64,000 nt of DNA, from assembly GCA_000621985.1 (NCBI GenBank), contig JHWW01000007.1, forward strand, positions 1 through 64,000. The letters run 5' to 3'. This DNA is from Lachnospiraceae bacterium V9D3004 (GTDB taxonomy: Bacteria > Bacillota > Clostridia > Lachnospirales > Lachnospiraceae). Made by a program: the position numbers and the translations under genes. The notes under the pieces were generated by a model, which saw nothing but the letters and a program-made list of their open reading frames with translations, did no database searches and was not told the origin of the DNA. Shown here in pieces: positions 9,772-18,547 of the stretch (position 1 is its first letter; the number at the start of each line of letters is the position of its first letter).

Positions 9772-10938
9772 TTACAGGCTCTCTTTAAGGATCTGTACAA
9801 CTTCATCCTTGGTAAGAACCTTGTAGCCTCCCTCAAAAATAAATGTCCCATCTGCAATGCCTTCAATCATATCCTCAGTAACTCCAAGCTCAGAAAGACT
9901 CATTGCTACACCAAGTTTCTTCATCCAATCCTCCATTGCTGCAAGACCTTCTTTTGCAACTTCTTCATCGGATTTGCCCTCTGCATTGATCCCCCAAACT
10001 TCTGTGGCAAATCTCTTAAACTTCTGAAGTCCGTAAGGCATGATGTATCTGTAATATGGCAATGATACTGCCGAAAGTGTCATTCCATGTGTTGCATCAG
10101 TATATCCGCCTGCAGACTGTCCAAGCATATGCACCATCCAATCCGTGCTCTTTCCTCTGGAGATAAGCGTATTAAGTGCCCATGTAGCAGTCCACATGAT
10201 ATTAGACCTTGCTTCATAATCTTCCGGATTCTCAATTGCAATAAACGAAGAATGAATTACTGATTTCATCAATGCTTCTGCAATGTAGTCGCTGGTGTTG
10301 TCATCTTCTCCCGAAAAATACTGTTCGCAAATATGATTGAAAATGTCATAAATACCTGCTACCATTTGTCTCTTTGGAAGACTCATAGTAAATTTAGGAT
10401 TCAAGATAGAAAACTTAGGCATAACCTCTTCACCAAATACATGTCCAATCTTCTGATGCGTCTCATGATTTGTAATTACAGAACCGGCATTCATTTCAGA
10501 ACCTGTACCAGCCATAGTAAGTATACATCCCACTGGAACTATCTCACAGGTTGGTTCCTCAAAACGAATATAATACTTCTCCCAAGGATCTTCATCACAA
10601 TGTACGGATACAGATACAGCCTTGGCATAATCACAACATGAACCCCCACCAATAGCTAAAAGAAAATCAACATTATTTTCCTTTGCAATCTTAACACCTT
10701 CACGAAGTTTATCTACTGTAGGATTTGGCATTACGCCAGCGTCTTCAATAATATTCTTTTCATTTGACTTTAAAATCTCAACAACTGCATCATAGATGCC
10801 ATTCTTCTTTACAGAACCGCCTCCGTAAATGAGTTGCACATTTGAGCCATACTTTGGAAGTTCATCATTTAAATACTTTAAGGAATCATCTCCAAAATAT
10901 AGCTTTGTTGCATTCTTGTAACTAAAATTTCCTAACAT
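9772..10938 (-). CDS. Iron-containing alcohol dehydrogenase (butanol dehydrogenase-like)
   Basis: This is a group III Fe-ADH of 388 residues. It has GGGSVKKNGIYD and an AIGGGSCCDYAKA nucleotide loop, followed by AGTGSEMNAGSVIT. Metal ligands are expected in DIFNHICEQY and THGMTLSA. The closest functional relatives are NADH-dependent butanol dehydrogenases (BdhA, YqdH) that reduce aldehydes at the end of fermentation. The start is ATG 10938 because AAAGGAGG lies eight bases before it; an in-frame ATG 48 bases further up has no such site. Confidence 0.9.
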   Translation of the reverse strand: MLGNFSYKNATKLYFGDDSLKYLNDELPKYGSNVQLIYGGGSVKKNGIYDAVVEILKSNEKNIIEDAGVMPNPTVDKLREGVKIAKENNVDFLLAIGGGSCCDYAKAVSVSVHCDEDPWEKYYIRFEEPTCEIVPVGCILTMAGTGSEMNAGSVITNHETHQKIGHVFGEEVMPKFSILNPKFTMSLPKRQMVAGIYDIFNHICEQYFSGEDDNTSDYIAEALMKSVIHSSFIAIENPEDYEARSNIMWTATWALNTLISRGKSTDWMVHMLGQSAGGYTDATHGMTLSAVSLPYYRYIMPYGLQKFKRFATEVWGINAEGKSDEEVAKEGLAAMEDWMKKLGVAMSLSELGVTEDMIEGIADGTFIFEGGYKVLTKDEVVQILKESL

Positions 10939-10995
10939 TACATCGTCCTCCTTTCGTTTTCCGCTTATAGGCAGACTTATTATCATTCATATATT

Positions 10996-12018
10996 TTAAT
11001 CCCCAGTTTCTCTTTCTTTTTTTGCATTTCCTCCCCGCATTCCGTTGCATTCATTAGTGACATGAACAGGTCTTTCTCCAAACTGAAACAGCGTCATCTG
11101 GTCATCAATCCATGTTTTCTGCAAAACGTCATGTATCTTGTTATCATCCTTATAATCCCCAATCAGAAAAGGGGATTTCGGATCATGCATTTTGCTCTGT
11201 GCCAGCACTTTTTCCGGTTCAGCATTTGCGTAGCAGTATCTGCACAGATGCTTGCATGTATTGTATGCTCCAATGTCACAGGACAGATAGCATGCACATT
11301 CAGCCCTTGCTCCTTTTTTCTTCGGTGCATTCAATCTCTTGCCGATAGCCTTTTCATAATCACTGATCCTCATACAGCCACCGCAGTCAGCGCCATATTC
11401 AGATAGTTCTTCGCCCTCCGCACACGGCTTAAGCATCATTTTGTGAGAAGCTGCTATCTCAACAAATCTTTTCCCCAGTCTTAGCCGCTGCTCTTTTGAA
11501 ACTTCACGTGCTTCAGGAAAATTGCGCACAACCTTCGGATACAGGTCCAGAAAGCTGATCACTGCTGTTTTGGTATAGCCGTCAAGTGCGGATGCGATCT
11601 GCCGGAAAGCATTGATATGGTATTCCTCGGTATATCGCTCCGAAATGAAGACAGGATCATAACGCCATCCCACCGAATCAACACCAACAATATCAGAAAG
11701 CCTCTTAAAGTCTTCAATCAACTGATGCTTATCCGGTACATTCGGCTCTATATCCTTTCCATAAGGCGTGATCGAGACAAACCAGTATTGCCCGTAGTCC
11801 TTCAATAAATCCATATATCTGAACATAGGTGAAGGGTTCTTGGTGCAGAATCCTATCACATCCACAACAGCAGGATCAAGGCGGTAACGGCTGACCTGAT
11901 TTGGATTATACGGGTTGCGTACACAGACGAATCCCTCTCTTAACCTATTTGCAAACCAGTCAGCGTAAAATGCCGGGATGTCCGTACGCTGTCCTGTATT
12001 AATGATCATCCTGCTCAC
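10996..12018 (-). CDS. DUF1848 family protein
   Basis: This 340-residue protein matches DUF1848: MIINTGQRTDIPAFYADWF start, VGWRYDPVF, FLDLYPKV and a C-terminal cluster CKHLCRYCYAN. That C-x3-C-x2-C spacing is the one used by radical SAM clusters, here near residue 265 instead of at the N-terminus, with additional cysteines (CGGC, CACYLSC) before it. A metal cofactor is likely but the reaction is unknown. GTG 12018 or ATG 12009 may be the start; both sit behind AAAGGCGG. Confidence 0.85.
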   Translation of the reverse strand: MSRMIINTGQRTDIPAFYADWFANRLREGFVCVRNPYNPNQVSRYRLDPAVVDVIGFCTKNPSPMFRYMDLLKDYGQYWFVSITPYGKDIEPNVPDKHQLIEDFKRLSDIVGVDSVGWRYDPVFISERYTEEYHINAFRQIASALDGYTKTAVISFLDLYPKVVRNFPEAREVSKEQRLRLGKRFVEIAASHKMMLKPCAEGEELSEYGADCGGCMRISDYEKAIGKRLNAPKKKGARAECACYLSCDIGAYNTCKHLCRYCYANAEPEKVLAQSKMHDPKSPFLIGDYKDDNKIHDVLQKTWIDDQMTLFQFGERPVHVTNECNGMRGGNAKKERETGD

Positions 12019-12121
12019 CGCCTTTCAACTTTTTCAGTATCCAATTTCGTTTTTTTAGCTTATCGCAGTCCTTTTCGAATCCAAGCTGCTGTCAATTACT
12101 CCTTAGGATATGACCCAAGAA

Positions 12122-12183
12122 CATTGTTGATTTCCAGCCTCTAAGCAATATTGTAAGGGCTTACGGGCTGGAAATCAACAATG
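12122..12183. repeat. 18 bp perfect inverted repeat
   Basis: The 18 bases at 12122-12139 (beginning CATTGTTGATTT) are the exact reverse complement of 12166-12183. The 26-base loop contains the near-palindrome GTAAGGGCTTAC. It lies about 100 bp upstream of the DUF1848 gene. No T-run follows on either strand, so it does not look like a terminator; a miniature element or regulatory cruciform is possible. The rest of 12019-12260 shows nothing recognisable. Confidence 0.6.
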
Positions 12184-12261
12184 GATTGTATTTAATTCTA
12201 AGATTACATATGTATACCTCTTAAATCAATATTCAGTACACCCGTAACACTGAATATTTGC

Positions 12262-12297
12262 GATAAAAATATAGGGTGCCTTTTCAGACACCCTATA
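12262..12297 (-). terminator. Rho-independent terminator
   Basis: TATAGGGTG (12270-12278) and CACCCTATA (12289-12297) form a perfect 9 bp stem with a 10-base loop. On the minus strand it is followed by a TTTTT run. It is the likely end of the AlbA_2 transcript. Confidence 0.75.
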
Positions 12298-12339
12298 CAG
12301 AAATTGTGTAAACAACGTTAAATTAGATATAGCAAAAGA

Positions 12340-12361
12340 CCTGTCCAAACATATGGACAGG
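12340..12361 (-). repeat. Hairpin CCTGTCC/GGACAGG
   Basis: A 7 bp perfect stem with an 8-base loop is followed on the minus strand by TCTTTT. The same stem sequence, one base longer, forms the terminator at 29543-29564, so this may be a recurring hairpin family in this genome. Confidence 0.5.
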
Positions 12362-12390
12362 CACTTATATTTTTTGTTGTTTTGTTTTAG

Positions 12391-12555
12391 GTCTCATATA
12401 TAGATTTTATAACTAAGTCTCATAAAGTCTCATTTACGCATGAGACTCAGTGAGACTATGGTGAGACTGCAATGAGACTTTCCTATATAAATCCCACCAT
12501 TTCAGCAATTTTCAATTAATTCACAGTCTCATTTTGATGAGACTGATATGAGACT
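12391..12555. repeat. Array of ten TGAGACT/AGTCTCA heptamers
   Basis: Ten copies lie in 165 bp, directly after the stop codon of the AlbA_2 gene. AGTCTCA sites start at about 12390 (6 of 7 bases), 12416, 12426 and 12525. TGAGACT sites start at 12441, 12451, 12462, 12473, 12538 and 12549. Within blocks the spacing is 10-11 bp, one helical turn, so the sites face the same side of the DNA. Both orientations occur. This resembles a cooperative protein-binding array rather than a tandem repeat. Confidence 0.75.
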
Positions 12556-12560
12556 CAGTA

Positions 12561-13943
12561 TTATAATTTCCACACAGATTCATTTTTATCATAAACAGCA
12601 CCTGTGATTTTCTTTATCTTAGCATAGTCTCTAAATACTGTTGCCCTTGAAATATCAAACTCAGCCATAACCTGCTCTACAGTCAAATGTTTATTCTCAC
12701 AGATTAAATTAAAAATAGCCTGTTCTCTATCTGATAACTTCTTTTGATTGCTAGCCGCTTTAGCCGCTTCCTTATTCAAAGGAATAGTAATCTTAAAAAC
12801 ATCGTCTTCAAACAGCTCAGGCTTTCCACCATCGGAAAAAATCGGAGTATATTTATATAAATTAATCACGCCGGAACCAATCGTATCAGTTCTACCTATA
12901 TTAGCAAAAAATCTTTGAATAATAGGGTTCTTCGGATATGGCTGAAACTCGTCCTGCATAATATTTCCGTGTCTTCTTGGAATACACCAATTTTCCGTTT
13001 TTAACCAATCCTTTTCAATAATTACCTTTGCCGGATAAGCGCTGGAATAATCTCTGTGTACAAGAATATTGCCAATTACCTCTCTAGCTATCAAATCTCT
13101 AACGCTTGTATTAACGTTATTTATTAAGTGAAATTTATCTGAGGTATGCTTTGCTACAAATTCCATCAAAAGATCATAAGCTTCTACAAGATTAGTTGTG
13201 ACTAACAGCCTGTCATCATAACGATCGATATTCTCTACTCTGTAAAGAGCATCAGTAACATACCCAGGGCAACAAGAATTAATCACCTCATCTTTACCTA
13301 AAAGCAACACTGCGGCAAGATTGTATCCTTCCATACCTAAAGAAAAATCCTTTTCCCATAATCCAGCACTTTTAAGTAAATCTTCATCTGATAACTCAAG
13401 CCAAGGATGATCCGGCTTTTTACTCTTTGCCAGATTTCTTACCTTTTCTAGCAAATCCAATCTTAAATCTGCTGTTGTAACATAAGGAAATATTTTTCTC
13501 TCAGCATAAGTGTTACTTTTTCTGTTATACAAATTCTGCAACTGAATAGGCGAATCCGTAATATCCATATCGCCATCTTCATTACGATCATAAATTCTGT
13601 TTGCACATTTTTCCACAGTTGATGTTGGTGGCACAAAAACCCATAGCAAAGTCATTCCCTCGTATTCAATCTCTTCTATAGACAGATACAAGGTGGGTGA
13701 CATTTTATCCGGGTTGTTAAGCTGATTAACAAAGTTCTTCTTCATATCCTTAATCAGCTTCTTGTTAATACCTATCGGCTTTCCACCATCCTCAACACCC
13801 ATGATAATATAGCCACCATACCTGTTAGAAAATGAACACACAGTCTCATACACATCATCATGTATTCCATTCTGGCAAGACTTATATTCGACTGTAATTT
13901 TCTCATCCTTCGTAAGAAGCTCTCTCATTTCTTCAATTGTCAT
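12561..13943 (-). CDS. AlbA_2 (Schlafen-like) ATP-binding protein with C-terminal HTH
   Basis: The 460-residue protein starts with an AlbA_2 domain (EYKSCQNGIHDDVYETVCSFSN and GGYIIMGVEDGGKPIG, residues 18-60). A divergent ATPase-like HATPase_c_4 region follows (REVIGNILVHRDYSSAYPAKV, IGSGVINLYKY). It ends in a winged helix-turn-helix (EQVMAEFDISRATVFRDYAKI, about 415-445). Such proteins are usually annotated as RecG-like or as transcriptional regulators and their role is unproven. GAAGGAG precedes ATG 13943. The heptamer array directly downstream could be its binding target (inference). Confidence 0.85.
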   Translation of the reverse strand: MTIEEMRELLTKDEKITVEYKSCQNGIHDDVYETVCSFSNRYGGYIIMGVEDGGKPIGINKKLIKDMKKNFVNQLNNPDKMSPTLYLSIEEIEYEGMTLLWVFVPPTSTVEKCANRIYDRNEDGDMDITDSPIQLQNLYNRKSNTYAERKIFPYVTTADLRLDLLEKVRNLAKSKKPDHPWLELSDEDLLKSAGLWEKDFSLGMEGYNLAAVLLLGKDEVINSCCPGYVTDALYRVENIDRYDDRLLVTTNLVEAYDLLMEFVAKHTSDKFHLINNVNTSVRDLIAREVIGNILVHRDYSSAYPAKVIIEKDWLKTENWCIPRRHGNIMQDEFQPYPKNPIIQRFFANIGRTDTIGSGVINLYKYTPIFSDGGKPELFEDDVFKITIPLNKEAAKAASNQKKLSDREQAIFNLICENKHLTVEQVMAEFDISRATVFRDYAKIKKITGAVYDKNESVWKL

Positions 13944-14098
13944 ATATAAACCAGCTCCTTCAATATTTTCGGTATTTGTAATCTATCTGTTATTGATTCA
14001 CAGCCATAATAATTTGAATTGCTGATACAATCCTTGCCGCATCTTCTACTGCATTTATACCTGTTATTATTTAAAAAATGGTAACTGTTCAGGTCAAC

Positions 14099-14374
14099 CT
14101 ACTCAAAAATAACATCCGAGTTACCTGACATTGCATTTACTATAGCCTTATAAGCATTAATACCATGCTTTTTTGCAGTGCCTACATACGACATTATTTT
14201 AAGGTATGCTTTAGCACCGTCAAAGCTCCTAAAACAGCCTGACACCTTAGTTTTTACTTTTACCATGCGAATATCGCGCTCCGCTTGATTATTGTCAAAC
14301 GGAACGTTAAAGTCAGTAGCAAAACGGCATACCTCTGTTTTAAGTTTTTCAATGTCGGTCAATCCCGTAAATAT
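14099..14374 (-). pseudogene. IS66-family transposase C-terminal fragment
   Basis: The frame encodes FDNNQAERDIRMVKVK, SGCFRSFDGAKAYLKI and SYVGTAKKHGINAYKAI, the end of the DDE domain of IS66 TnpC. A stop lies in frame just upstream, so about 80% of the transposase is missing. It marks an old IS66 insertion between the AlbA_2 gene and the PPOX gene. The 155 bp between it and ATG 13943 hold nothing recognisable. Confidence 0.85.
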
Positions 14375-14380
14375 CTAAAT

Positions 14381-14857
14381 TTACGACTCATTTACAAGTT
14401 TTCCTGTCATATGCTCTGGCACTAGTTCTATGCATTGAACATTTTTGAATGAATTCTTAATCTCCTTTTCCAGATAGGCCTGATCATCAGTAAACTTCTT
14501 GGTAAGCTCTAAACAAATTTTAAGAGCCATCTCTTCATCTTCAACCAGATGGATTCTACCAAAAGTTATTACACTAGTAATATTCAGCGCCCAATCCCCT
14601 TCCTTACGGAAGCCATCGTTATAAACACAATAACTTGCTTTATCGCAAGTCTTGATAGCATCAATCTTGTGCCCAGCCTTTGCTCCATGGAAATAAAGCT
14701 TACCATCCTCTTCACAGTAATAATGATTAATTGGCATTCCGTATGGATAACCATCATCTCCAAGTATTGACAGCACACCTCGCTTAGTACTTTTTAAAAT
14801 ATCAATGCACTCAGCATCTGACACCTGCTGTTTAAATCTACGCATTTCCCTAAACAT
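14381..14857 (-). CDS. Pyridoxamine 5'-phosphate oxidase-fold flavoprotein
   Basis: This 158-residue split-barrel protein (RGVLSILGDDGYPYGMPINHYY, then LYFHGAKAGHKIDAI and NITSVITFGRIHLV) belongs to the FMN-binding PPOX/NimA-like group common in anaerobes. Members bind FMN or haem and some reduce nitroimidazoles; substrate unknown here. ATG 14857 with GAGG eight bases upstream is preferred to the in-frame GTG 14866. It overlaps the end of the SMR remnant. Confidence 0.85.
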   Translation of the reverse strand: MFREMRRFKQQVSDAECIDILKSTKRGVLSILGDDGYPYGMPINHYYCEEDGKLYFHGAKAGHKIDAIKTCDKASYCVYNDGFRKEGDWALNITSVITFGRIHLVEDEEMALKICLELTKKFTDDQAYLEKEIKNSFKNVQCIELVPEHMTGKLVNES

Positions 14858-14867
14858 CTCAAACACC

Positions 14868-15056
14868 TCATTCTTTCGCTAAAATCTTAAGTCCTGCTAT
14901 TCCAATTACTATCAGAATAACACAAACCACCTGTGGAACTGACAGTTTTTCATTAAAAAGAAAAGCACCTAAAAGTGTCGTTCCTAATATTCCCATACCA
15001 GTCCACATTGCATAAGCTGTACCCAATGGAAGCTGTTTTATTTCATTATTGTGATA
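14868..15056 (-). pseudogene. SMR-type multidrug efflux protein, C-terminal half
   Basis: The open frame reads LPLGTAYAMWTGMGILGT, then LLGAFLFNEKLS and a last hydrophobic helix ending GLKILAKE. This is the third and fourth transmembrane helix of small multidrug resistance transporters (QacE/SugE, usually about 105 residues). It opens at a TAG (15059-15057), and the N-terminal half with the essential membrane glutamate is absent. The sequence just beyond the break (CTACCCCATAAAATG) is unrelated, so a deletion or insertion cut the gene. Confidence 0.75.
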
Positions 15057-15144
15057 CTACCCCATAAAATGTAGTTCGTCAAGATTCTTCTATATTATAT
15101 GATACAAGGGGCAAAAGACCTTTTGACCCTCATGGTCACATACC

Positions 15145-15984
15145 TTATTTTTCAAAATCCGGTTTCCAACCGGCAAACTGAATAAGCTGTTCATCTGTTC
15201 TGTGATAATATCTCTCGTTCTTATCAAGCTTGGCGATTTCTGCCATTTCTTCATCTGTAAGCTTAAAATCGAGAATGTCCAAGTTATCCTTGATGTGATC
15301 CACATTTTTACTTCCTGGAATTACAACAAATCCCATCTGTGTATGCCAGCGAAGAATAATCTGTGCTGATGACTTGCCATATTTCTTACCAAGCTCAGCA
15401 AATACAGGTTCGTTGATCAGAGCCGTGTCACCATGTCCAAGTGGATACCAGCTCATAAGCTTAATGTCGTATTTGTCCAAAGTCTTACGAAGCTCTGTCT
15501 GAGTAAAATATGGATGCGCTTCTACCTGAATAAACTGAGGAACAATTTCCCATTTAGTCTGTAGTTCTTCAATATACTTTCCTTCGAAATTTGAGATTCC
15601 AATAGCCTTAGCTTTGCCTTCTTTATAAGCTTTCTCAAGCTGTCTGTACCCTACGAGCCAATTACCGGCAGGCTGATGTATGTATAATAGATCCACATAG
15701 TCAACGCCAAGGCGCTCTAATGTCTCATCAACGGCATTATCATTTTCATATTCTGAAGGCCAAAGCTTTGTAGATAAAAATACATCCTTTCTATCCACAC
15801 CACTTTCCTTAATTCCTCGACCTACAGCCCTCTCATTTACATACGCATTTGCTGTATCTACAAGCCTATATCCCATCTTAAGTGCTTCCCGTACGCTTAC
15901 TTCTGCATCAGCAGGTGATAACATAAATGTTCCAATTCCCACTACCGGGCATTCTAATTTGTTGTTTAATACGATGTTTTCCAT
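15145..15984 (-). CDS. Aldo/keto reductase
   Basis: This 279-residue (beta/alpha)8 NADPH-dependent reductase has the AKR tetrad: Asp in RLVDTANAY (near 46), Tyr in the same motif, Lys in LSTKLWP and His in LLYIHQPAG. GSKNVDHIKDNLD and IPGS give the cofactor-binding signature. It closely follows the AKR5-type 2,5-diketogluconate reductase pattern. AAGGAGG lies eight bases before ATG 15984; an in-frame ATG at 16041 overlaps the preceding gene and lacks a site. It is the last gene of the flavodoxin operon. Confidence 0.92.
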   Translation of the reverse strand: MENIVLNNKLECPVVGIGTFMLSPADAEVSVREALKMGYRLVDTANAYVNERAVGRGIKESGVDRKDVFLSTKLWPSEYENDNAVDETLERLGVDYVDLLYIHQPAGNWLVGYRQLEKAYKEGKAKAIGISNFEGKYIEELQTKWEIVPQFIQVEAHPYFTQTELRKTLDKYDIKLMSWYPLGHGDTALINEPVFAELGKKYGKSSAQIILRWHTQMGFVVIPGSKNVDHIKDNLDILDFKLTDEEMAEIAKLDKNERYYHRTDEQLIQFAGWKPDFEK

Positions 15985-15997
15985 TTGTAAATCCTCC

Positions 15998-16366
15998 TTA
16001 ATATGTTGATGCTCTGGAACTTGTAAACTTCCAGTTTTCATTTTCTTTTCTCAGAGTAAAGTCGCCCTGCAATCTCCAGCTTACCTTTCCTCCATCGTAA
16101 ACCGCAGCAACTACTCTACTTTTTCCTGTCATGGTTGCCTCATCACCATCAACACTTACTGCAATGTCCTCATGCTCGGCTGAATAATAATTGAAAGTAC
16201 CATTCTTTAATCCCTCTATAAATTCATCAGCAGACTGCTTCACACCAGTCATATGATAAAGACAATAGTCTGAAGACATAAGACTTCTGAGACCTTCTAT
16301 GTTTTTCTCTATCATATAATCCCAGTAGTCTTTATATAGTTCTGAAATTTTTGCTTCTTCACCCAT
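15998..16366 (-). CDS. NTF2-like (SnoaL/DUF4440-type) protein
   Basis: The 122-residue protein has a cone-shaped NTF2 pattern: an N-terminal helix pair (SELYKDYWDYMIEKNIEGLRS cut short here), SSDYCLYHMTGV, AEHEDIAVSVDGDEATMTGKS and WRLQGDFTLRKENENWKF at the end. Such domains bind small molecules or act as isomerases. It lies between the acetyltransferase (4 bp) and the aldo/keto reductase (13 bp), so it shares their transcript and possibly substrate. Confidence 0.8.
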   Translation of the reverse strand: MGEEAKISELYKDYWDYMIEKNIEGLRSLMSSDYCLYHMTGVKQSADEFIEGLKNGTFNYYSAEHEDIAVSVDGDEATMTGKSRVVAAVYDGGKVSWRLQGDFTLRKENENWKFTSSRASTY

Positions 16367-16370
16367 AACA

Positions 16371-16970
16371 TTATTCCTTCTGTTCCGCTGGATCCAGCAT
16401 CTTGATTACCTTAGCAGGTACACCACCTACAACCGCATACGCAGGTACATCTTTTGTAACAACAGCTCCCGCTCCAACGACTGCATATTCTCCGATGGTT
16501 ACGCCAGGACAGATAGTTACATTAAGGCCAAGCCATGCATTTTTCTTTACAGTGACTTTTCCATAGGTATATTTCGTGTGACGCTCGTTCACATCATGAT
16601 TAATTGTTGCGATTTTAAGTCCAGGTGCAGCCATTACACCATCCTCAAATTCAATTCCTCCGGATGCCGAAAGAATAGCTGAGTGATTGATAAAAACACC
16701 CTTTCCAAATCTAACCGTATTTCCAAAGTCACAGATAAAAGGCGTTAAGATGCGAACATCCTCCAGCTTCCTTCCGAAGAGTTCCTCGAGATATCCCACA
16801 TAGGAGGGATCATCCGGCATGCAGGCATTCGCCTCTGCACAAAGAGTTCTGGCTCTCATCATTTCATCAACTGCATCCTTAAAATAAGGCTCTCTATTAT
16901 CAGTAGGTCCACCCTGGGCCATTAATTCAAAAACATATCCTTTTTTGTAATCCACTAATCTTTCCTCCAT
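16371..16970 (-). CDS. Maltose/galactoside O-acetyltransferase family protein
   Basis: The 199-residue left-handed beta-helix protein has an N-terminal Mac domain (EPYFKDAVDEMMRARTLCAEAN) and hexapeptide repeats (FGKGVFINHSAIL, INHDVNERHT, ITI/V-rich turns, AVVGAGAVVTKDVPAYAVVGG). The catalytic His is in INHDVN. It transfers acetyl groups from acetyl-CoA to sugars. It begins ten bases after the flavodoxin stop. Confidence 0.9.
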   Translation of the reverse strand: MEERLVDYKKGYVFELMAQGGPTDNREPYFKDAVDEMMRARTLCAEANACMPDDPSYVGYLEELFGRKLEDVRILTPFICDFGNTVRFGKGVFINHSAILSASGGIEFEDGVMAAPGLKIATINHDVNERHTKYTYGKVTVKKNAWLGLNVTICPGVTIGEYAVVGAGAVVTKDVPAYAVVGGVPAKVIKMLDPAEQKE

Positions 16971-16980
16971 CTCTATTTCT

Positions 16981-17502
16981 TTACATCAATCCATTTACAG
17001 CAAACCACTTTTCAACAGATGTCTTGGCATTTGCAGCCTGGCTTCCGGTAATTGCAAGACCTTGTCTTACATCTGCGCCCTTTGCATATTTTTTCACATC
17101 ACGCTCGCTTGAACCCATACCACTTCCTTCGTTAGTACAAAGAGGAAGAATTGTTTTACCAGCGAAATTGTATCTCTCTAAAAAAGTTGCTACTGCCATT
17201 GGAAATGTTCCCCAGTAATTTGGATAAGCAAGCACAATGGTGCTGTACGCATCAACACTGTCCAAGTAATTTGTAAGCTCCGGACGAGCATTTTCTCTTA
17301 AATCTTTCTTTGCTTCATCAATGCAGGTCATGTACACCGGAGAATAAGGATTTAACATCTCAATCTTGAATGTATCTGCATCTATCAGTTCTTTCATCTG
17401 GTTAACAACAATTTCTGTGTTACCGACCTTTACATATCTCATTGCTCCACCAAAATAGTTTTCATCCGCTCTTGAGAAGAAAGCGATTAATGTTTTTGCC
17501 AT
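16981..17502 (-). CDS. Flavodoxin-family protein
   Basis: The 173-residue protein starts MAKTLIAFFSRADEN, where the phosphate-binding loop of flavodoxins is expected, and has YPNYWGTFPMAVATFLE and CTNEGSGMGSS for isoalloxazine contacts. Proteins of this group (flavodoxin_4) supply electrons to or act as small quinone/nitro reductases. ATG 17502 with GGAGG eight bases upstream is chosen over GTG/ATG 17517. It is the first gene of a four-gene unit transcribed away from the LysR gene. Confidence 0.88.
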   Translation of the reverse strand: MAKTLIAFFSRADENYFGGAMRYVKVGNTEIVVNQMKELIDADTFKIEMLNPYSPVYMTCIDEAKKDLRENARPELTNYLDSVDAYSTIVLAYPNYWGTFPMAVATFLERYNFAGKTILPLCTNEGSGMGSSERDVKKYAKGADVRQGLAITGSQAANAKTSVEKWFAVNGLM

Positions 17503-17651
17503 TTGAATTTCCTCCATCTAAATTTTCTATAGATAACTGCTTATACCAATTGGTTTTGTCCTTTGTTATTTACATTATCTCACATAGGCTTTATAATATC
17601 CAATAGAAACATTAGATAGTTGATTTAATTTTTAAATATCAGAGGAGTGCT
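17503..17651. promoter_or_regulatory. Divergent control region flavodoxin operon / lysR
   Basis: The 149 bp between the two divergent genes contain several AT-rich dyads, including ACCAATTGGT at 17547-17556, a perfect 10 bp palindrome. LysR-type proteins normally bind a T-N11-A dyad in exactly such an intergenic region and control the divergent operon, so this is the probable operator region (inference from gene layout). Confidence 0.5.
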
Positions 17652-18539
17652 ATGACAACAAAACAGATAGATTATTGTATAGAACTGGCTCGTACAGAGA
17701 GCTTTTCCAGAGGTGCTGAGAATATGTTTGTAAGCCAGCCTACATTTTCCTATCAGATAAAACTTCTTGAAGAGGAAGTTGGATTTGAGATTTTTGTTAG
17801 AAATGGAAAAGGGGCTACTCTTACTCCTGCCGGAGAACAGTTTGTAACCTACCTTTCAAATATGCGCGAAGAGATGAAAAGAGCCATCGAACAGGGCCAG
17901 AACTTCAGTGCAAAATATCAGGACAATATCACTATCAGTCTTATGGTTAGACAGGCTCTTTACTTTCTCCCTGAAGCCATAAAGGACTTCGAAAAGAATG
18001 AACCCGGAGTGCAAATAACCCCTCTATTCCAATATGAAAACGGCATAGATAGCTTTTTGAAAAATGAATCCGACATTGTATTTGCCTTGGAAGAACAGAC
18101 AAAACATCTTGCAGGCACTTCCGTCCACAAGCTGTTTCAAAGCCATATTTATTTAATTTGTGATAAGAATGATTCTCTTGCAACTAAAAATCTTATTACA
18201 GATGAAGATATTTATGGTCACACTCTTATGGTAGGTGGTGGCTCACCGGCACTTCTCCGCTCAGTTCAGCAAAAGCTTATTTCATCAGGTAAGATTGAAT
18301 ATTTTAATAGTCCAGATCATGACACCACACTTACTAACGTTGCTTCAGGCAAAGGAATCTGCCTGGCTCCCGGTTTTCTTAATGACCACAGCGGACAGTT
18401 TGCCTGGATTCCTTATGACTGCAATGATACCTTTTCATGCGTTCTCTGCACTCATAAATCAGACGGACGTCATAGCCTTGAAGCTTTTATTAAATTGTTG
18501 CAGAAGCTGTACAGCGAAACTGTTGCGTTTCCACTGTAA
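17652..18539 (+). CDS. LysR-family transcriptional regulator
   Basis: This is the only clear plus-strand gene. The 295-residue protein has the LysR winged helix at 1-60 (TKQIDYCIELARTESFSRGA, QPTFSYQIKLLEEEVGFEIF) followed by a periplasmic-binding-like effector domain. GAGGAG lies before ATG 17652. It points away from the flavodoxin-acetyltransferase-NTF2-AKR operon, so regulation of that operon in response to an electrophile or sugar-like ligand is the natural guess. Confidence 0.92.
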   Translation: MTTKQIDYCIELARTESFSRGAENMFVSQPTFSYQIKLLEEEVGFEIFVRNGKGATLTPAGEQFVTYLSNMREEMKRAIEQGQNFSAKYQDNITISLMVRQALYFLPEAIKDFEKNEPGVQITPLFQYENGIDSFLKNESDIVFALEEQTKHLAGTSVHKLFQSHIYLICDKNDSLATKNLITDEDIYGHTLMVGGGSPALLRSVQQKLISSGKIEYFNSPDHDTTLTNVASGKGICLAPGFLNDHSGQFAWIPYDCNDTFSCVLCTHKSDGRHSLEAFIKLLQKLYSETVAFPL

Positions 18540-18547
18540 GAAATTTT

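Noticed and set aside
12391-12555. GAGAC array as a CRISPR or tandem repeat
   Set aside because: Units are seven bases, in both orientations and with 3-4 bp gaps, so there are no spacers.
13944-14098. IS66 terminal inverted repeat near the transposase fragment
   Set aside because: No sequence like the GTAAGC-type IS66 ends could be found on either side.
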